Source: Acanthosepion esculentum
Lineage: Eukaryota > Mollusca > Cephalopoda > Sepiida > Sepiidae
Assembly: GCA_964036315.1 (NCBI GenBank)
Contig: OZ038479.1
Span: forward strand, 57,886,246 to 57,950,245
Direction: 5' to 3'
Length of the DNA stretch: 64,000 bases
A program made the position numbers and the translations under genes. The notes below the pieces were generated by a model that ran no database searches, had not been told where the DNA came from, and saw nothing but the letters and a program-made list of their open reading frames with translations. The first letter of the stretch is position 1. Each line of letters begins with the position of its first letter. Shown one piece after another: positions 33,803 through 45,304 of this stretch.

Positions 33803-34969
33803 ATGTGTGAATTTAGTGAATCAGCATTTCCACAGAACACTATGGAAACACACACTGGTGAGAAAACATATTCTTGTCATGTTTGTGGATATGCATTTTC
33901 AAAAAAGTCAAATTTAATGGAACATATGCAAACACACAGTCGAGAGAAACCACTTTCTCCTCAAGTTTGTGAATCTGTATTTTCAGAGTCAGATTTAAAG
34001 TGCCATATGCAAGTACACACAAGAAAGAAACCATATTCTTGTGAAGTTTGTGGATTTGCATTTTCAAAGAAGACATATTTGAAAGAGCATATACGAACAC
34101 ACACTGGAGAGAAGCCATATGCTTGTAATGTTTATGAATCTGCATTTTCAGTGAAGTCAGCTTTAAAAGAGCATATACGAACACACACTGGAGAGAAACC
34201 ATATTCATGTGAAGTTTGTGCATCTGCATTTTCATGGCAGTCATCTTTGACGAAACATATGCGAATACACACTGGAGAGAAACCATATTCTTGTGAAATT
34301 TGTGGATCTGCATTCCCACAGAAGACATCTTTGAGGCGTCATATACGAACACACACTGGAGAGAAACCATATTCTTGTGAAATTTGTGGATCTGCATTTT
34401 CGCAGGTGTCAAATTTGAATAAGCACATGCGAACACACACGAGAGAGAAACCATATTCTTGTGATGTTTGTGGGTTTGCATTTTCAGAGGAGTATAGATT
34501 AAAAGGGCATATGCGGACACATACTGGAGAGAAACCATATTCATGTGAAGTTTGTAAATCTGCATTTTCATGCCAGTCAACTTTAAAGAAACATATGCGA
34601 ATACACACTGGAGAGAAACCATATTCTTGTGAAATTTGTGGATCTGCATTCACAGAGAAGGCAACTTTGGTGCGTCATATACGAACACACACTGGAGAGA
34701 AACCATATTCTTGTGAAGTTTGTGGATCTGCATTTTCACAGAAGTCTCTAGTGAAGTACCATATGCGAACACACACTGGGGAGAAACCATATTCTTGTGA
34801 AATTTGTGGATCTGCATTTTTGCTGTTGTCACATTTGGATAAGCACATGCGAACACACACTTCAGAGAAACCATATTCTTGTAATGTTTGTGGGTCTGCA
34901 TTTTCAAAGTTATCACATTTGAAGAACCATATGCGCACACATACAAAGGATAGAAAAACAGCTGTGTGA
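33803..34969 (+). CDS. C2H2 zinc-finger array protein (ZNF-B), 13 finger units
   Basis: 388 codons from ATG ([21 protein letters not shown]) to TGA after KDRKTAV. After a degenerate N-terminal finger there are 13 units of 28 residues. Eleven keep all four C2H2 ligands. Unit 2 has Pro for the first Cys and one residue less in the helix; unit 4 has Tyr for the second Cys (CNVYES). Unit 11 has Val at the conserved Leu. Helix residues at -1, 2, 3, 6 differ from ZNF-A in nearly every finger (for example WSSK, QTSR, QVSNK-type helices), while framework and linkers stay the same. Upstream of the ATG the frame is open but shifted relative to ZNF-A. Probable nuclear DNA-binding protein; target unknown. 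No partner domain is seen. Confidence 0.85.
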   Translation: MCEFSESAFPQNTMETHTGEKTYSCHVCGYAFSKKSNLMEHMQTHSREKPLSPQVCESVFSESDLKCHMQVHTRKKPYSCEVCGFAFSKKTYLKEHIRTHTGEKPYACNVYESAFSVKSALKEHIRTHTGEKPYSCEVCASAFSWQSSLTKHMRIHTGEKPYSCEICGSAFPQKTSLRRHIRTHTGEKPYSCEICGSAFSQVSNLNKHMRTHTREKPYSCDVCGFAFSEEYRLKGHMRTHTGEKPYSCEVCKSAFSCQSTLKKHMRIHTGEKPYSCEICGSAFTEKATLVRHIRTHTGEKPYSCEVCGSAFSQKSLVKYHMRTHTGEKPYSCEICGSAFLLLSHLDKHMRTHTSEKPYSCNVCGSAFSKLSHLKNHMRTHTKDRKTAV

Positions 34970-35194
34970 ATCTTGTAGAAGTCTATTTGTAGAAAAGTCA
35001 AATATATTGACTTATGTTCAAATCTCTGCCAGAAAGAAACACATTCCATCTGAAATTTGCATATCAGCATTTTTACACACTGCTGAGAATGATGTTTTGC
35101 ATAAGTTAAGCATTAAAAAAAAAACTTTTTTCCTTCTTACTATAAGGATAAAGCATGAATGAAATAAGGTCGTATATTCTTACATCAGGCAAAC

Positions 35195-35330
35195 TTATTA
35201 TTGGGAATATATATGAAAGAAAACAAAACTTGACTTTTTTCATCAAGAACAGTGAAATATATGCATGTAAAGTTGTGTATATACATTTTCAAAAGTAAAC
35301 ATTAAATTGCAAAAAAAAAATAAAAAAACC
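35195..35330 (+). repeat. Copy of the ZNF 5' flank inside the ZNF-B 3' flank
   Basis: TTATTGGGAATATATATGAA, then AACTTGAC, CATCAAGAACAGTGAAATAT, GTTGTGTATATACATTTTCA and AAAGTAAACATTAAATTGCA match the order found at 33505-33640 and 1775-1905 upstream of the finger genes. This copy sits after the ZNF-B stop codon. Confidence 0.6.
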
Positions 35331-35360
35331 TTCTTTCTTACTATAGAGATATATGAATGA

Positions 35361-35366
35361 AATAAA
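35361..35366 (+). terminator. AATAAA polyadenylation signal for ZNF-B
   Basis: AATAAA in GAATGAAATAAAGTCATATATTCATG, about 390 bases after the stop. The earlier equivalent at 35160 reads AATAAG. Context matches the ZNF-A signal at 3326. Confidence 0.5.
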
Positions 35367-37060
35367 GTCATATATTCATGTATCAGTGTCGTTTGTATTT
35401 TGATTTATTTTTGCTATATGCAAAATATAAGGGACATTCCTTTTTCAGTGTCTGTTAATGAAATATATTAAAATATCTGGGATTCAGTATATGGAAGCAA
35501 ACACACTGAGGAGACGTGCGAATAATGTTTTACAATTGTTAAGGATTCAAATAAGAAACCTTGTTCTGATTCTAAAAATTTCATAAGATGAAATAATATA
35601 TTGATTTTGTGCAGGTCTGTCAAAAATCTATACATACAAATGCATACACAACAATTCAAGAAAATTGGGGGATGTTTTTTTTGTAGATGAATGAAATAAT
35701 CGTACATTCAAGAATCTTATTAATATGGATTTTGATTTATTTTATATAGGCAAAATAGTAGGTAGACTCCTTTTCAGGGTGTTTTATTTAAACATTTGAG
35801 ATATATGTGTGAACTGAATACAAATTATCTTAATTGCTCCTCAATTATATTTTGAACTCTGCTCCCTGGTTTTGCATATTTTTTACCAGTTGGCCATGAG
35901 CTCTTTTATCTTGTATAATGAAGACTGTCCAGATGGTAATTTTCATCTGATTGAGTCAAGCATAAGGTTCTTTTGGAGGTTTATTTTCATAAGATTAATA
36001 CATTTTGGACATTTTGAGCTTCACTTGCAACAGTGATTTTATGTACATTTGTTAATTTTAGTCTGTGAAATGAGATCTGAATCAAGTGTTCTATTTCTGA
36101 ACTTCCCATCATCTAAAGACTCAAATGTACATTTATGTTTAATTCATTGCTTTTAGTTTTTGATTATTTTCCTATATATTTCTTGCCATAAAATATATCA
36201 TTGCATTCAATGTAATCCTTTTAAAAATTATTCTCAATTCAAGAAAATGCATTCAAAACATTGGATTATCTTAAGAAAAAACAAAAAATTTGTTAAAGGC
36301 TTATTGATTTGGTAATGTTAATTGATTGCATTTATTCATTGGGCATCCATGTGTTGCCTTCATTTTTATTTTGTCTATAAAATTATAATCCTTTATAACC
36401 AAGACAGTTTTTTATTCTATATGTATTTATGAAATTTTGTAGAAATATCAAAAACATAATATTATAGGCATTGTTTTTTATCTTCATGATCATCACATGT
36501 TGATATCAGCATGTTGGCAGATAAATTAATTTGATGGGGATTTCACCAAGTCCTTGTGGTGATCAACAAACTTTGTTTGTCTAACAATGGGTTTAAAAAT
36601 AACAAATTCAAGAAATTATATAGCCTGATTAACAAGGTTTTAATAGGAAAATTATTGTAGTAGTAATTTTTAATAGAGAGATCTCAGAACAAGAAGCAGA
36701 AAGTAAGGATTAAAGACTGACCTCTCCTATCTTGTCATCTCATCATTCTCTGTATCCATGTCTGTATGTGTTTGCCAGATTATATAAAATCTCAGTGCAT
36801 CTGGCATTGAATTATTGCATGTTTTTCAATAACATATTCATGATCCTTCTTTCTCTAAGAAATAGATGGCTTGTGTTGAATACGTGCATTCCAAAGTCCC
36901 CAAAAAATGCTTTTCTGCTACACTATACACTAAAAGTAAATAACATTTGTTTCAATTAAGAATAGTTACACTTTAAATCATCTAATTTTTCTGAAATGTA
37001 TATTTTTTAAAAAAAAATATTAATAAAGTGAATTATATCATGTTGGAAATTGGATTACAG

Positions 37061-39180
37061 TATAGATTTTATCGATAATCAGAAAATATAATTCAAATCA
37101 ATTCAAATTCTGTTTGAAATACATAAAATCATGTTTCTTATTGGAAATATTAAATTAAATCCATTGCATTATAAAAACTCCATAATTTCAATTTTTAAAA
37201 TACATTTTAAACATTAGGTATTACTTCTTTTTGGGAAGTACCTAAATAAAATATTTCATATAATCTATTAAGAAAAATTTCATGCTTAGTGAATTTTTAC
37301 AAGAATTGTTTTCATCTTTTAAAATTCAAATATTTTATCGCCTTTTAATATTCTAAAACTCTGCATTAATTTGTAGTGTTCAACTGTTATTCTTATTAAA
37401 ATTGTATTTACTAATCATAATTGGCAAACCTCACTAGAGTTAAATGAGCTGCAGTATTTTAAAAAGAATTTTTAATTTATTTCTGAATCTATAAATTTCT
37501 GTTTTGATGTATTGTTCATTACCTGGATTCCCTGATATATTCAAAGAAAAATAATGATTAATAAAGATCTTGGAAGTGAAGATATTCTTGCAAGAGAAGA
37601 CCTTGTCAAGATTTTTTAGACTACATCTAGTTCACTAGTGTTTGAGAAACAAAGTGTAGTAAGTAGTTCACAGACTAGATGAGTGTGGGAACATCACTTC
37701 AGTGAAGTTTGTAGAAGTTTACAAAAAAGTTTTTGAAAGGAAGATTTGAGTTTGCTGAATATGTGGGAGTGCCATTGAATAGACACAGATGTGGGTATGT
37801 GTGAGCAGGAAAAAATGCATGAGTTGGTCCATCCAACTGAATCCTTCTAAGAATGATTGGAACTGTCCCACACAGCAGCAAGAACAGTGTAGAAAAGAGG
37901 ATTTAACTCAAGTGTTTAGCTAATTAAATCTATTTTCTTACTCTTCACTCCCTATGATAATCACAGGTGGCACAATATTTTAAACTTCTTTCCTATTTCC
38001 ACTTGACTTTCGTAGCAGCAAGACACATTTCCTATCACTTTGATAGAAACAAGACAAAAAAGTATTTCAAAGAGACAGACAAGATTGTATTTAACTGTTC
38101 ATAACTTCAACTTTCTTTTTGTTATCCTTCTCTAACATGTCTTGTTCATATATTTATTAATTGTTGCTTGTTCGAATTCCATGTTTTGTGTTTTTTCTTT
38201 TACCCAGGTTTGTATGAGTCTGACAATATATTTGTGGTACTAATATGATAAAGACATAAAATGATAATCATTTCTGCTCATTATAGAATTCCTTAATGAT
38301 AATTTTTTTCCATGCATTAGTAAAAAAAAAAAATAAACAAGGTTGCATTTTCATGTCATCTAAAGAAAAGCATCCATAGCAATGAGCAATGTCTTTCTTT
38401 TTATTTTCCTATATTGGTCATGTTTATTTTTCTTTTATGTATATCAGAAATGTTTCTCGATATTATTTATGATTATGATGTTCGTGCATCATTTGGTTTC
38501 AGTAGAATTTCTATTGAAAATAAAATTTATAAATATCATGTTGTGCACCATGTCATTAGCAGTGTCTGGCCATGAAGAAACATCAAACATTGACTTTTAG
38601 ATAACTCTTGTCTTCTGTAAATGCTAAAAAGTCTCAGGATTTTAAACTCAAGGAACCCAATTTTGGCTAACACCATTAAACTTTTTTATTGTTTGGCTTT
38701 TATAATCATGTAAAATATTTTCTCATGAGTAATTTCCTGTTTCTATCATGTTTCTCATTTTCTTAATTCATTCTTTGTGCCATTTTGGTTCATCTTCGAC
38801 CTTGTTAAATTAAATGAATGAACAACATAAAAATTGGGTAGGTTGACAAAGAAATCATCCCATTACATTTTTTGATTTGAAAGGTAAGTGAAAGAAAAGA
38901 TATAATTTTGATGAAAGAAAAGAACTGATGTACCTTTTTAATTTCTTTTTATTCCATTTTAGTGTTAGGGAAAAAAAAATTGAAAATAAATTCATCTATG
39001 ATTTAATTTTCACCATGTCAGATATTTTGAAGAAATAATATTTCAAAAAGAAATTATTATTTTTGTTTATTATGTGACTGAATCTTTTCATTTCATTTTA
39101 ATTTAATCACAGTAGCACAAAATTTGACTTCATTTTATGACATTTTTAAATTAAAAATTTCCATGTTATTCTTTTCAAAA
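37061..39180. other. Second-unit backbone incl. repeat block A copy 3
   Basis: Aligns with 8673-9110 plus 10652-12170 of unit 1 without the Tc1 element; the empty TA site is at 37536-37537. Block A occupies about 38370-39110. Open frames at 38382 and elsewhere are not conserved among the four block A copies. Confidence 0.6.
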
Positions 39181-40316
39181 TTAGTTAGGTATCAAATTAA
39201 AAATTAGAAAGATTATCATTATAGAATACAAATGATAATTTTTGGTTTGATGGAGTTAGGATGATTTTGATTTTCACAGTGTTGTTTTTAAACTAAAAAC
39301 TTTTTCTCACTCTGTATAGAAAAAAGATAAGGACAACAGTCCAAATAATGTAAATAATTACCATACCTTATCTCAGAAATATAAACAGATATTGAAGGAT
39401 TGGTACAGACCTGATATACCAAAAATATGCTGACTATTTGAAAAGTCCTACCAGAAGCTGGCACAAATGTCTGTTTAACATTCCTACATGGATGCAGAAA
39501 CTTATGACTCATCCCTTCAGGTTTGGCTCCAAGACTTTCCCTCAATTCAAGGAAAGCCTCTCTGGTCACAGAAAATGTGAGACATGAATCCAGTACAGCC
39601 ATTGGTCAAAACAAAGAATCCAGTACAGCCATTGGTCAAAACAAAAACTACCATCTGATATCTCCCAGATGCTAGAGAACTTCTTCAACAGAATTACCAA
39701 CAAAGAAGACTGAAAGAGGATCTAGCATGATCTGGACAAATCCTTCAGACATGAATTCAATGCTGCCAATGCCTGCCATGTATGAAGATTGAACAGATTG
39801 AAAGATCAGGTCATGCACAAGGTTCACCCCCACCTCAATTAAGGTAGTAGTCAACATCAGCTGAGTGTCTTTGAGGACTCAGTACTGAACAAAGGTCTCA
39901 ACTCAACATCAAGAGGACGCCATACTTGGATATCATTGCCTGAACTGAGGAAATAGCCTTGAACATTCCCCAGGCTCGGGCAGATGAGCTAAGATGGAAA
40001 GTGAGACAGATACTGGAGAAAGCCAAGCCACCTAAATCAAACATCACAACACTGGAGAGGCTGGCAATCAAATCCCTACAGAAGAATGACATCATCATAC
40101 TACCAGCTGTCAAAGATAATGTGACTGTCATGATTGACAAAATAGAATATACAGGCAAACTGGAAGGCCTCATTAGAAATGTTAGCTAAAGTAAAAAAGA
40201 ATCCAACAATGAAAACTGAATGAAAATGGTCGCAGATCCTAATCAAGAACAAGGACCACTTCCCACCTAAGACATAAAAACAGTTGTTACAATGTTACAG
40301 AAAGTAATCTCACAAG
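39181..40316 (+). pseudogene. Second Penelope-like element, N-terminal part
   Basis: Aligns with 14277-15630 of unit 1, starting in shared 5' sequence (AATTAAAAATTAGAAA) and running through a terminal-repeat remnant without a hammerhead core. The coding stretch at 39959-40189 reads MNIPQARADELRWKVRQILE and continues AKPPKSNIT, LQKNDIIILPAVKDNVTVMI, DKIEYTGKLEGLI. The frame is broken upstream and the RT catalytic part and endonuclease are missing. A direct duplication (AATCCAGTACAGCCATTGGT) lies at 39589-39640. Because flanks match unit 1, the PLE was probably already present before the segmental duplication. Confidence 0.8.
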
Positions 40317-41069
40317 GCAAGACAAACTATACAGTGAAATTGAGAGTAATTTAGACTCTGAAGATGAACAATGACAATCGTTGGAGGAACACTCCTATGA
40401 AAAAAGAAAAAGGTCAAGATCTCTCATATCTAGACAATCTCTTAGAGAGAAGGAGGAAGATACAATAGCCCCCAGAAGTATCAGGGAAAATAAGGTGATC
40501 AAACCTCTTTGGTACAGGAAGATGAGGTGACTCATTTACATATGATATCACAAAGACTATAAATAGCTACTGCTATTACCCATGAGGCAGTTGAGTGCAT
40601 ACTACATCATGTGATTCAGTACCACTATACTACACCTGTACTAGCCAAATCTATCCTCAAGGTGATTTGTTTTAAATTTTCCAGGTAATATATCGTTTTC
40701 AGTTCTGTGCAATATTTGGTCACTTCTAGATTGCATGTATAGTATGATGCAAAACTGTGAAGGTTTTATTTGTTAGCTTCCTATTATTTCCGGCTATTTA
40801 AAAAATCTAACCAGTTGCAGAATACATTGAGAAATATATAATTGTCATCATTTACTTTAAGTGGATTAGAATGCCAACCTTTATATGGTGTTTTTACATT
40901 CAGTATTATCCACCAAGTATAAAATATGTTTGTGTATTCTTCAAAGTTGGGCAAACATTTCTGTTTCCCTAAGGTTAGCAATTTCTGAATAGTGAATTGG
41001 TTCAAAATTTGCAATGAGATAAAGAGACTTTGAGTTCCGTGTTTAGCAATATTTAAAAATTGACTGAGA
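40317..41069. other. Interval with LTR-like promoter signals
   Basis: TGACTCA at 40528-40534 (AP-1-like) and TATAAATA at 40558-40565 lie 24 bases apart. They follow a purine-rich stretch (GAGAAGGAGGAAGATACA) and precede CAGTTGAGTGCATACTAC. This resembles an LTR or promoter, but no second LTR copy or ORF was found. The rest, to 41069, shows nothing. Confidence 0.35.
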
Positions 41070-42424
41070 TTCTAGGACATGAAGCTTCTGTAAAGTACAA
41101 AATGAATGTTTTATCTCTATTGAAGTGAAAGGAAATGTGTCTTGCTGCTACAAAACGTAAAGTGCTGGAAGTGGTCATGGACTTAGTCAGTACACAGTGT
41201 GAAACAGCCAACAAACAGCATGTAACAACAAGAGAACCTAAAAACTTAGTAAAAACAAATTTTTATTGTCAAAATGTTTGTGTTATTATTAAGAGGAAAG
41301 ACCAAAATATTCTTTATTATTTTATGACATTTTTGAATCCTTCTAGCAGGTTCGAAATTTTGGTTAAATATATTGTTTTTTTTCTTTAGCGGTCAACGTA
41401 ATATTTATGATTATTGTTTTAGCGCACTTTTTCCTGTGAAAAACGTTTTGATTTACAAATTCTTTCAAAAATCAAATAATTGTCAGATTTTAATGAAAAT
41501 TCCAGTACTTCTTCACAAATGGATTTTTTTTTAGAAAATCTTGGTAAAAATATATTTGTTTTCTTCACATATATTACCCCACACTCAATTTCATGAAATT
41601 TCAATTTTCATCACAAAATTTGTTTTATTAGTTAAAAGCAAAACTCCTGGAAAAATATAAATCAACAATTTTTTTTCAAACTATTTCTCGAAAATCTGCT
41701 CTAAAACATAAACTAAAAAATGCAGTAAAACTACGACATTATTTAATTAGAAAAGCTTACACTTGCTTTATAAATAAGATTTATTTAGGACAATATTGCC
41801 GTACAAAAATTTTTTGATGATAAATGAATTTTTACAAGAATTGTTTTCATTTTTTTTAATTATAACAATTTATATATAAATATTTTAAAATCCTTCATTA
41901 CTTTAATTACGTTAGGTGATATTGAGATTAAGAGAAAACTATATCTACTAATCAAAAATTGAAAAGCTTAATGCAAATCACATTGCGCCAAGATTTTTAA
42001 AATAATTTTTTATGTATATAAACGTGCTCGTTGTGAAAGTATGGGTGACCATGCACAACATTATCAGAAACTTTTTGAACTTAATAAATAATATTTTTTT
42101 TTCAAATCAGATTAATTGTACTTTAAATCAGCTAATATTCCTCAAATAAAATTTCAGAAAAGTACATTTTATTTTTGGACGATTTTTTTTAATAAAGAGA
42201 GTTTCAATGAAAGACAGCTAAAAAAATAAATGTGCCAATCAGCGATTTTTAGAAAAAAAAGCCTCCTTCCAGTGAATTTAAATTAGTTTTAAATTAGTTT
42301 TTGACAGCACGGTATTTTTGCTTATTGAAATATTAATTTTAAACTATTAGCTTCAAATTAAAGCTAAAAGTTCCAAGAAAAATATTTCATTTTTTAAAAT
42401 TCATTTTAAACCTCACGTATCGCG
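41070..42424 (-). repeat. Foldback-family repeat, inverted copy
   Basis: Minus-strand version of the 23480/55880 family: AAATTTGTTTTATTAGTTAA, AAACATAAACTAAAAAATGC, AATTAGAAAAGCTTACACTT, AACAATTTTTTTTCAAAC, ATGCACAACATTATCAGAAA. The left end carries the AAGAGGAAAGACCAAA block found at family ends. Open frames are incidental. Confidence 0.6.
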
Positions 42425-43210
42425 ATTTTTGTGGACATCCCTAAGACATTTTAGTGCTGTGCGGAATACGCCACTTTCAAAGTTGAACAAATATTTGGAT
42501 ACTTATTCAGTGTATGAGTTTTACAAATCAGCTCATCTTATATTAATTTTATGTAACCTTATTCCTGTCTATGCTTTCTTGTTCAGATACAAGACGTACC
42601 ACTTGGAAGGTAATGTTTTAAATCTTCCATGCACACAATCGGTAACTTGATCTCCTCTAAACCTGTCAAGGCTTTAATTTGAATGAGTATAATTATAATT
42701 GATGAAATGTAGATTGAGATGTAAATTATGGTATGATGCATGGAGCAGTTCACTATCATCTACTAATTCCGAAATTTGGTCTAATGCCAAGCCGTGGCTT
42801 TTTTCTTGTTTGAAGAATCCTTCATAAAATTGAACATATGAAGAGTGATACTTGGCTGAATTGAACCATGAATTACATTAGGTTACCACTACAACACTGC
42901 GAAGCTTTACTAGTAGCTTAGACAAGTAGGTTTCAAGTCATTTCAGATATTGCTGTTTTCATCCAGTTTTTGTTTTTAAAAAATCCAGAATTAATGAAAG
43001 TATTGAAGCACAAGACATGATTACTGTTTACAAATATATTGGATAAAATATTCCAGTGCGCCTTTTTACAATATGCTGCTGAATCAGTTACACATACAAT
43101 AATATCATCAAATACAATGCCAACATGTGTAACAGCTCGGATGCAAGCCTGATTTAGTTTGATTTCTCATATATTTTACTTTTTTTCATCAAAATTATTA
43201 TAGTAGTAGG
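42425..43210. other. Interval before the second Gypsy element, no gene seen
   Basis: A short open frame at 42429-42650 has no recognisable motif. No repeat pairs were found. Confidence 0.35.
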
Positions 43211-43402
43211 TGTTATGTGTATGTATTCTGATTATCTCCGTTGAATCCATCTTTCCAGAGAAGGGTAATAGGACTGTCATGGCGTCATCGTATTAAATAC
43301 ACGTGTCGCACTATTCTCCTCCTTTGTCTTCTATCATATGTCCGGGAATATTCTCTCTACGGGTCTAGAACTTTCTTCGGAATTACCCGCACCCACTTAA
43401 CA
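43211..43402 (+). repeat. Candidate 5' LTR of a second Gypsy lineage
   Basis: About 192 bp beginning TGTTATGTGTATG and ending CACTTAACA, giving short TGTTA/TAACA inverted ends. It directly precedes a PBS-like sequence and a gag reading frame. No matching 3' LTR is in the window, so the boundaries rest on the termini and context only. Confidence 0.5.
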
Positions 43403-43420
43403 TGGAGTCAGGAGTGAGAT
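43403..43420 (+). other. Candidate primer-binding site
   Basis: TGGAGTCAGGAGTGAGAT follows the LTR terminus with no gap, as expected for a tRNA 3'-end complement starting TGG. The first 14 bases resemble, but do not equal, the Leu-tRNA type TGGTACCAGGAGTG. Confidence 0.45.
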
Positions 43421-43510
43421 GTGAATAGTCATCATCCTTATTTTACAATTAATGAAAAAGATAGCATGTGTGTTTGAACACGTCACAGAACCGCTTCTAC
43501 TACAACCACA

Positions 43511-44403
43511 TATGGCTTCTCATTTTGAACTTCCCAGACCTCTGGATTTCTCTAACAGCAATGTAGCAAAACACTGCAAGACTTTCAGACAAGAACTGAG
43601 ATTTAACAGCAACAGAAAAGCTGAATGAAGTCAAAACCAGTATACTACTAACATGTCTTGGCAAACAAGGTCGACAAATATGCAACATCTCCAAATTCTC
43701 TTCAGAGGATGAAGAGATGAACTACGATGCAATGATAAAAAGATTTGAAGAATACTGCAACCGAATAAAAACTTAACGCTACTATGTTTCAAATTTCTCA
43801 CAGCTCACCAAAAAGAAGCTGAAACTTTCGACGAATTTGTTGCCCGACTAAAGACACTCATCCAGGAATGTGAGCTAGAACACCTCCAAGATAATTTGGT
43901 TCGGGACTTGATCATTATCAGAACAAATGATTATCGCCTACAAGAAAAACTGCTGTCAGAGGATAATTTAACTCTCAAGGCTTCAGCAGGACAGACAACA
44001 AAAGCAACAAAACATTAGGTTGAACAACTCCAAAAGGAGCCTAAGGAGGTAAACTACACCAAGAAAGATAAAAAAAATTCTCCCTATAGGAAAAGTAAAC
44101 CAACTACCTCGTATTCCAAAAGGGGGAAAATAGCTGAATTCAAATTTTGCTCATATTCTCACAATCGTGGAAAATGCCCGGCATACAACAAAACATGCAA
44201 CATCTGCAATAAGTGAAAACACTTTGCTAAAAGATGTCCAGCAAACAGACAAGTAAGGGAAGTATTCCATGAGGAATCGGATTACTCATCCACGGATGAT
44301 GAAAGAACCGCTACAGCAAAACACAAAAACACACCAAAGCACAAAAATAAAGAAGAAATTCCTACAAAACAAACTCTGTATCTAAGGAAAAAATGCGTAT
44401 TAT
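43511..44403 (+). pseudogene. Gypsy Gag with CCHC knuckle, inactivated
   Basis: Begins MASHFELPRPLDFSNSNVAK at ATG 43511, 109 bases after the LTR. Continues, with frame changes, through LLTCLGKQGRQICN, EAETFDEFVARLKTLIQECE and the basic C-terminal part KFCSYSHNRGKCPAYNKTC, then CNICNK-KHFAKRCP, a nucleocapsid CCHC knuckle interrupted by a stop. The Gag layout (matrix/capsid region, basic linker, knuckle) is that of a Gypsy lineage separate from the one at 49324. Protease and pol are missing: the element is cut at about 44450, where duplicated backbone resumes. Confidence 0.75.
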
Positions 44404-45304
44404 AAACATTGGAAATTACGGTATTATTAGAACTATCCTATATACAGGACCTAGAACAGTGAAGAAAAGAGGATTTAACTTGGGTGTTTAGGTTGTAGCG
44501 GAACGGGCCCTGGGTACGATAGAGTGTGATTGTTTGTTGCGTGTGTGAAGGGCTGTTCGCCACAATTATTTTTGTCTAGGAAAGATGTGGAAATGATTAT
44601 GCCATTATGCTGGAGGTCGCTATCCAATGTGGTGAAACAAAGCAAATTATATTTTACGTGAAATTGCAATGGTAAAAATACAAAACAAAATGTAGAGTAG
44701 AAAACAACATAACAATCGAATTTATTAAGTATTGAATATACATGCATGTTAACTGATAAGTGAGACTGAGTTGCGTCCCTTTGATTAGGTAATATTTGTA
44801 GCTAGACTCATAACGAATAAGTTGATTATTAAAATGCAATTTTGTGTATTATGCAAGTTGGATAAAAGATGCTGGAATTATACTTGCATGAATTGTTGTA
44901 AAATTCTTTTATTAGTCAAGACGGGAGTTCTTTAAGAGTCACATTTTGGCAGTGGTGTTGAGTTACGTAGAGAAGTTATGTTCGAGAGTCCGCATCCGCC
45001 TGTCGAAACAGAGAGAGCAACGAAAACCAGAGAGAGAATTACACGTGTTGGGTTTTTATATCATGTTCTCCCACGTGACAGGCTCCAGATTGAGTTGGCG
45101 CCTAAATTGATCTTGCGCATGGGAGCGATCTGATTGGTCGATACTGACCAATCAGCAAGCTAGATTGACGGTGATTAACCAATGAATGCCTGTTGATTAT
45201 TTTGTATGATGTTGATAAAAATTGTAACAGGAAGAGTGCATTTTCTAGCAGAGGGTAAACTGGGTGTCGTGGACAAGTCCACAAGGTAAAGTAATAAAAA
45301 AAAA
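44404..45304. other. Backbone scrap and G+C-richer insert with CCAAT cluster
   Basis: 44452-44490 matches unit backbone (AGAAAAGAGGATTTAAC, as at 37892). From about 44491 to 45300 a different sequence intervenes. It contains GTAGCGGAACGGGCCCTGGG at the left and three CCAAT-type boxes within 50 bases (GATTGG at 45131, CCAATC at 45150, CCAAT at 45179) with CACGTG at 45073-45078. It looks like an LTR or promoter-bearing insert. No second copy was seen and no gene recognised. Confidence 0.4.

Larger units (their letters stand above)
34970..37060. other. 3' flank of ZNF-B, duplicated unit
   Basis: Aligns with 3134-5091. It carries an extra segment at about 35195-35330 that resembles the 5' flank of the same gene (see separate entry). 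Short open frames are not shared with the other unit. At 37051-37071 it has the uninterrupted sequence where unit 1 carries the 3.58-kb insertion. Confidence 0.6.

Noticed and set aside
33840..34649. Long open frame (269 codons) antisense to ZNF-B, and similar ones antisense to ZNF-A
   Set aside because: They mirror the 84-base finger repeat ([17 protein letters not shown] periodicity); an open antisense frame follows from the codon use of the sense repeat.
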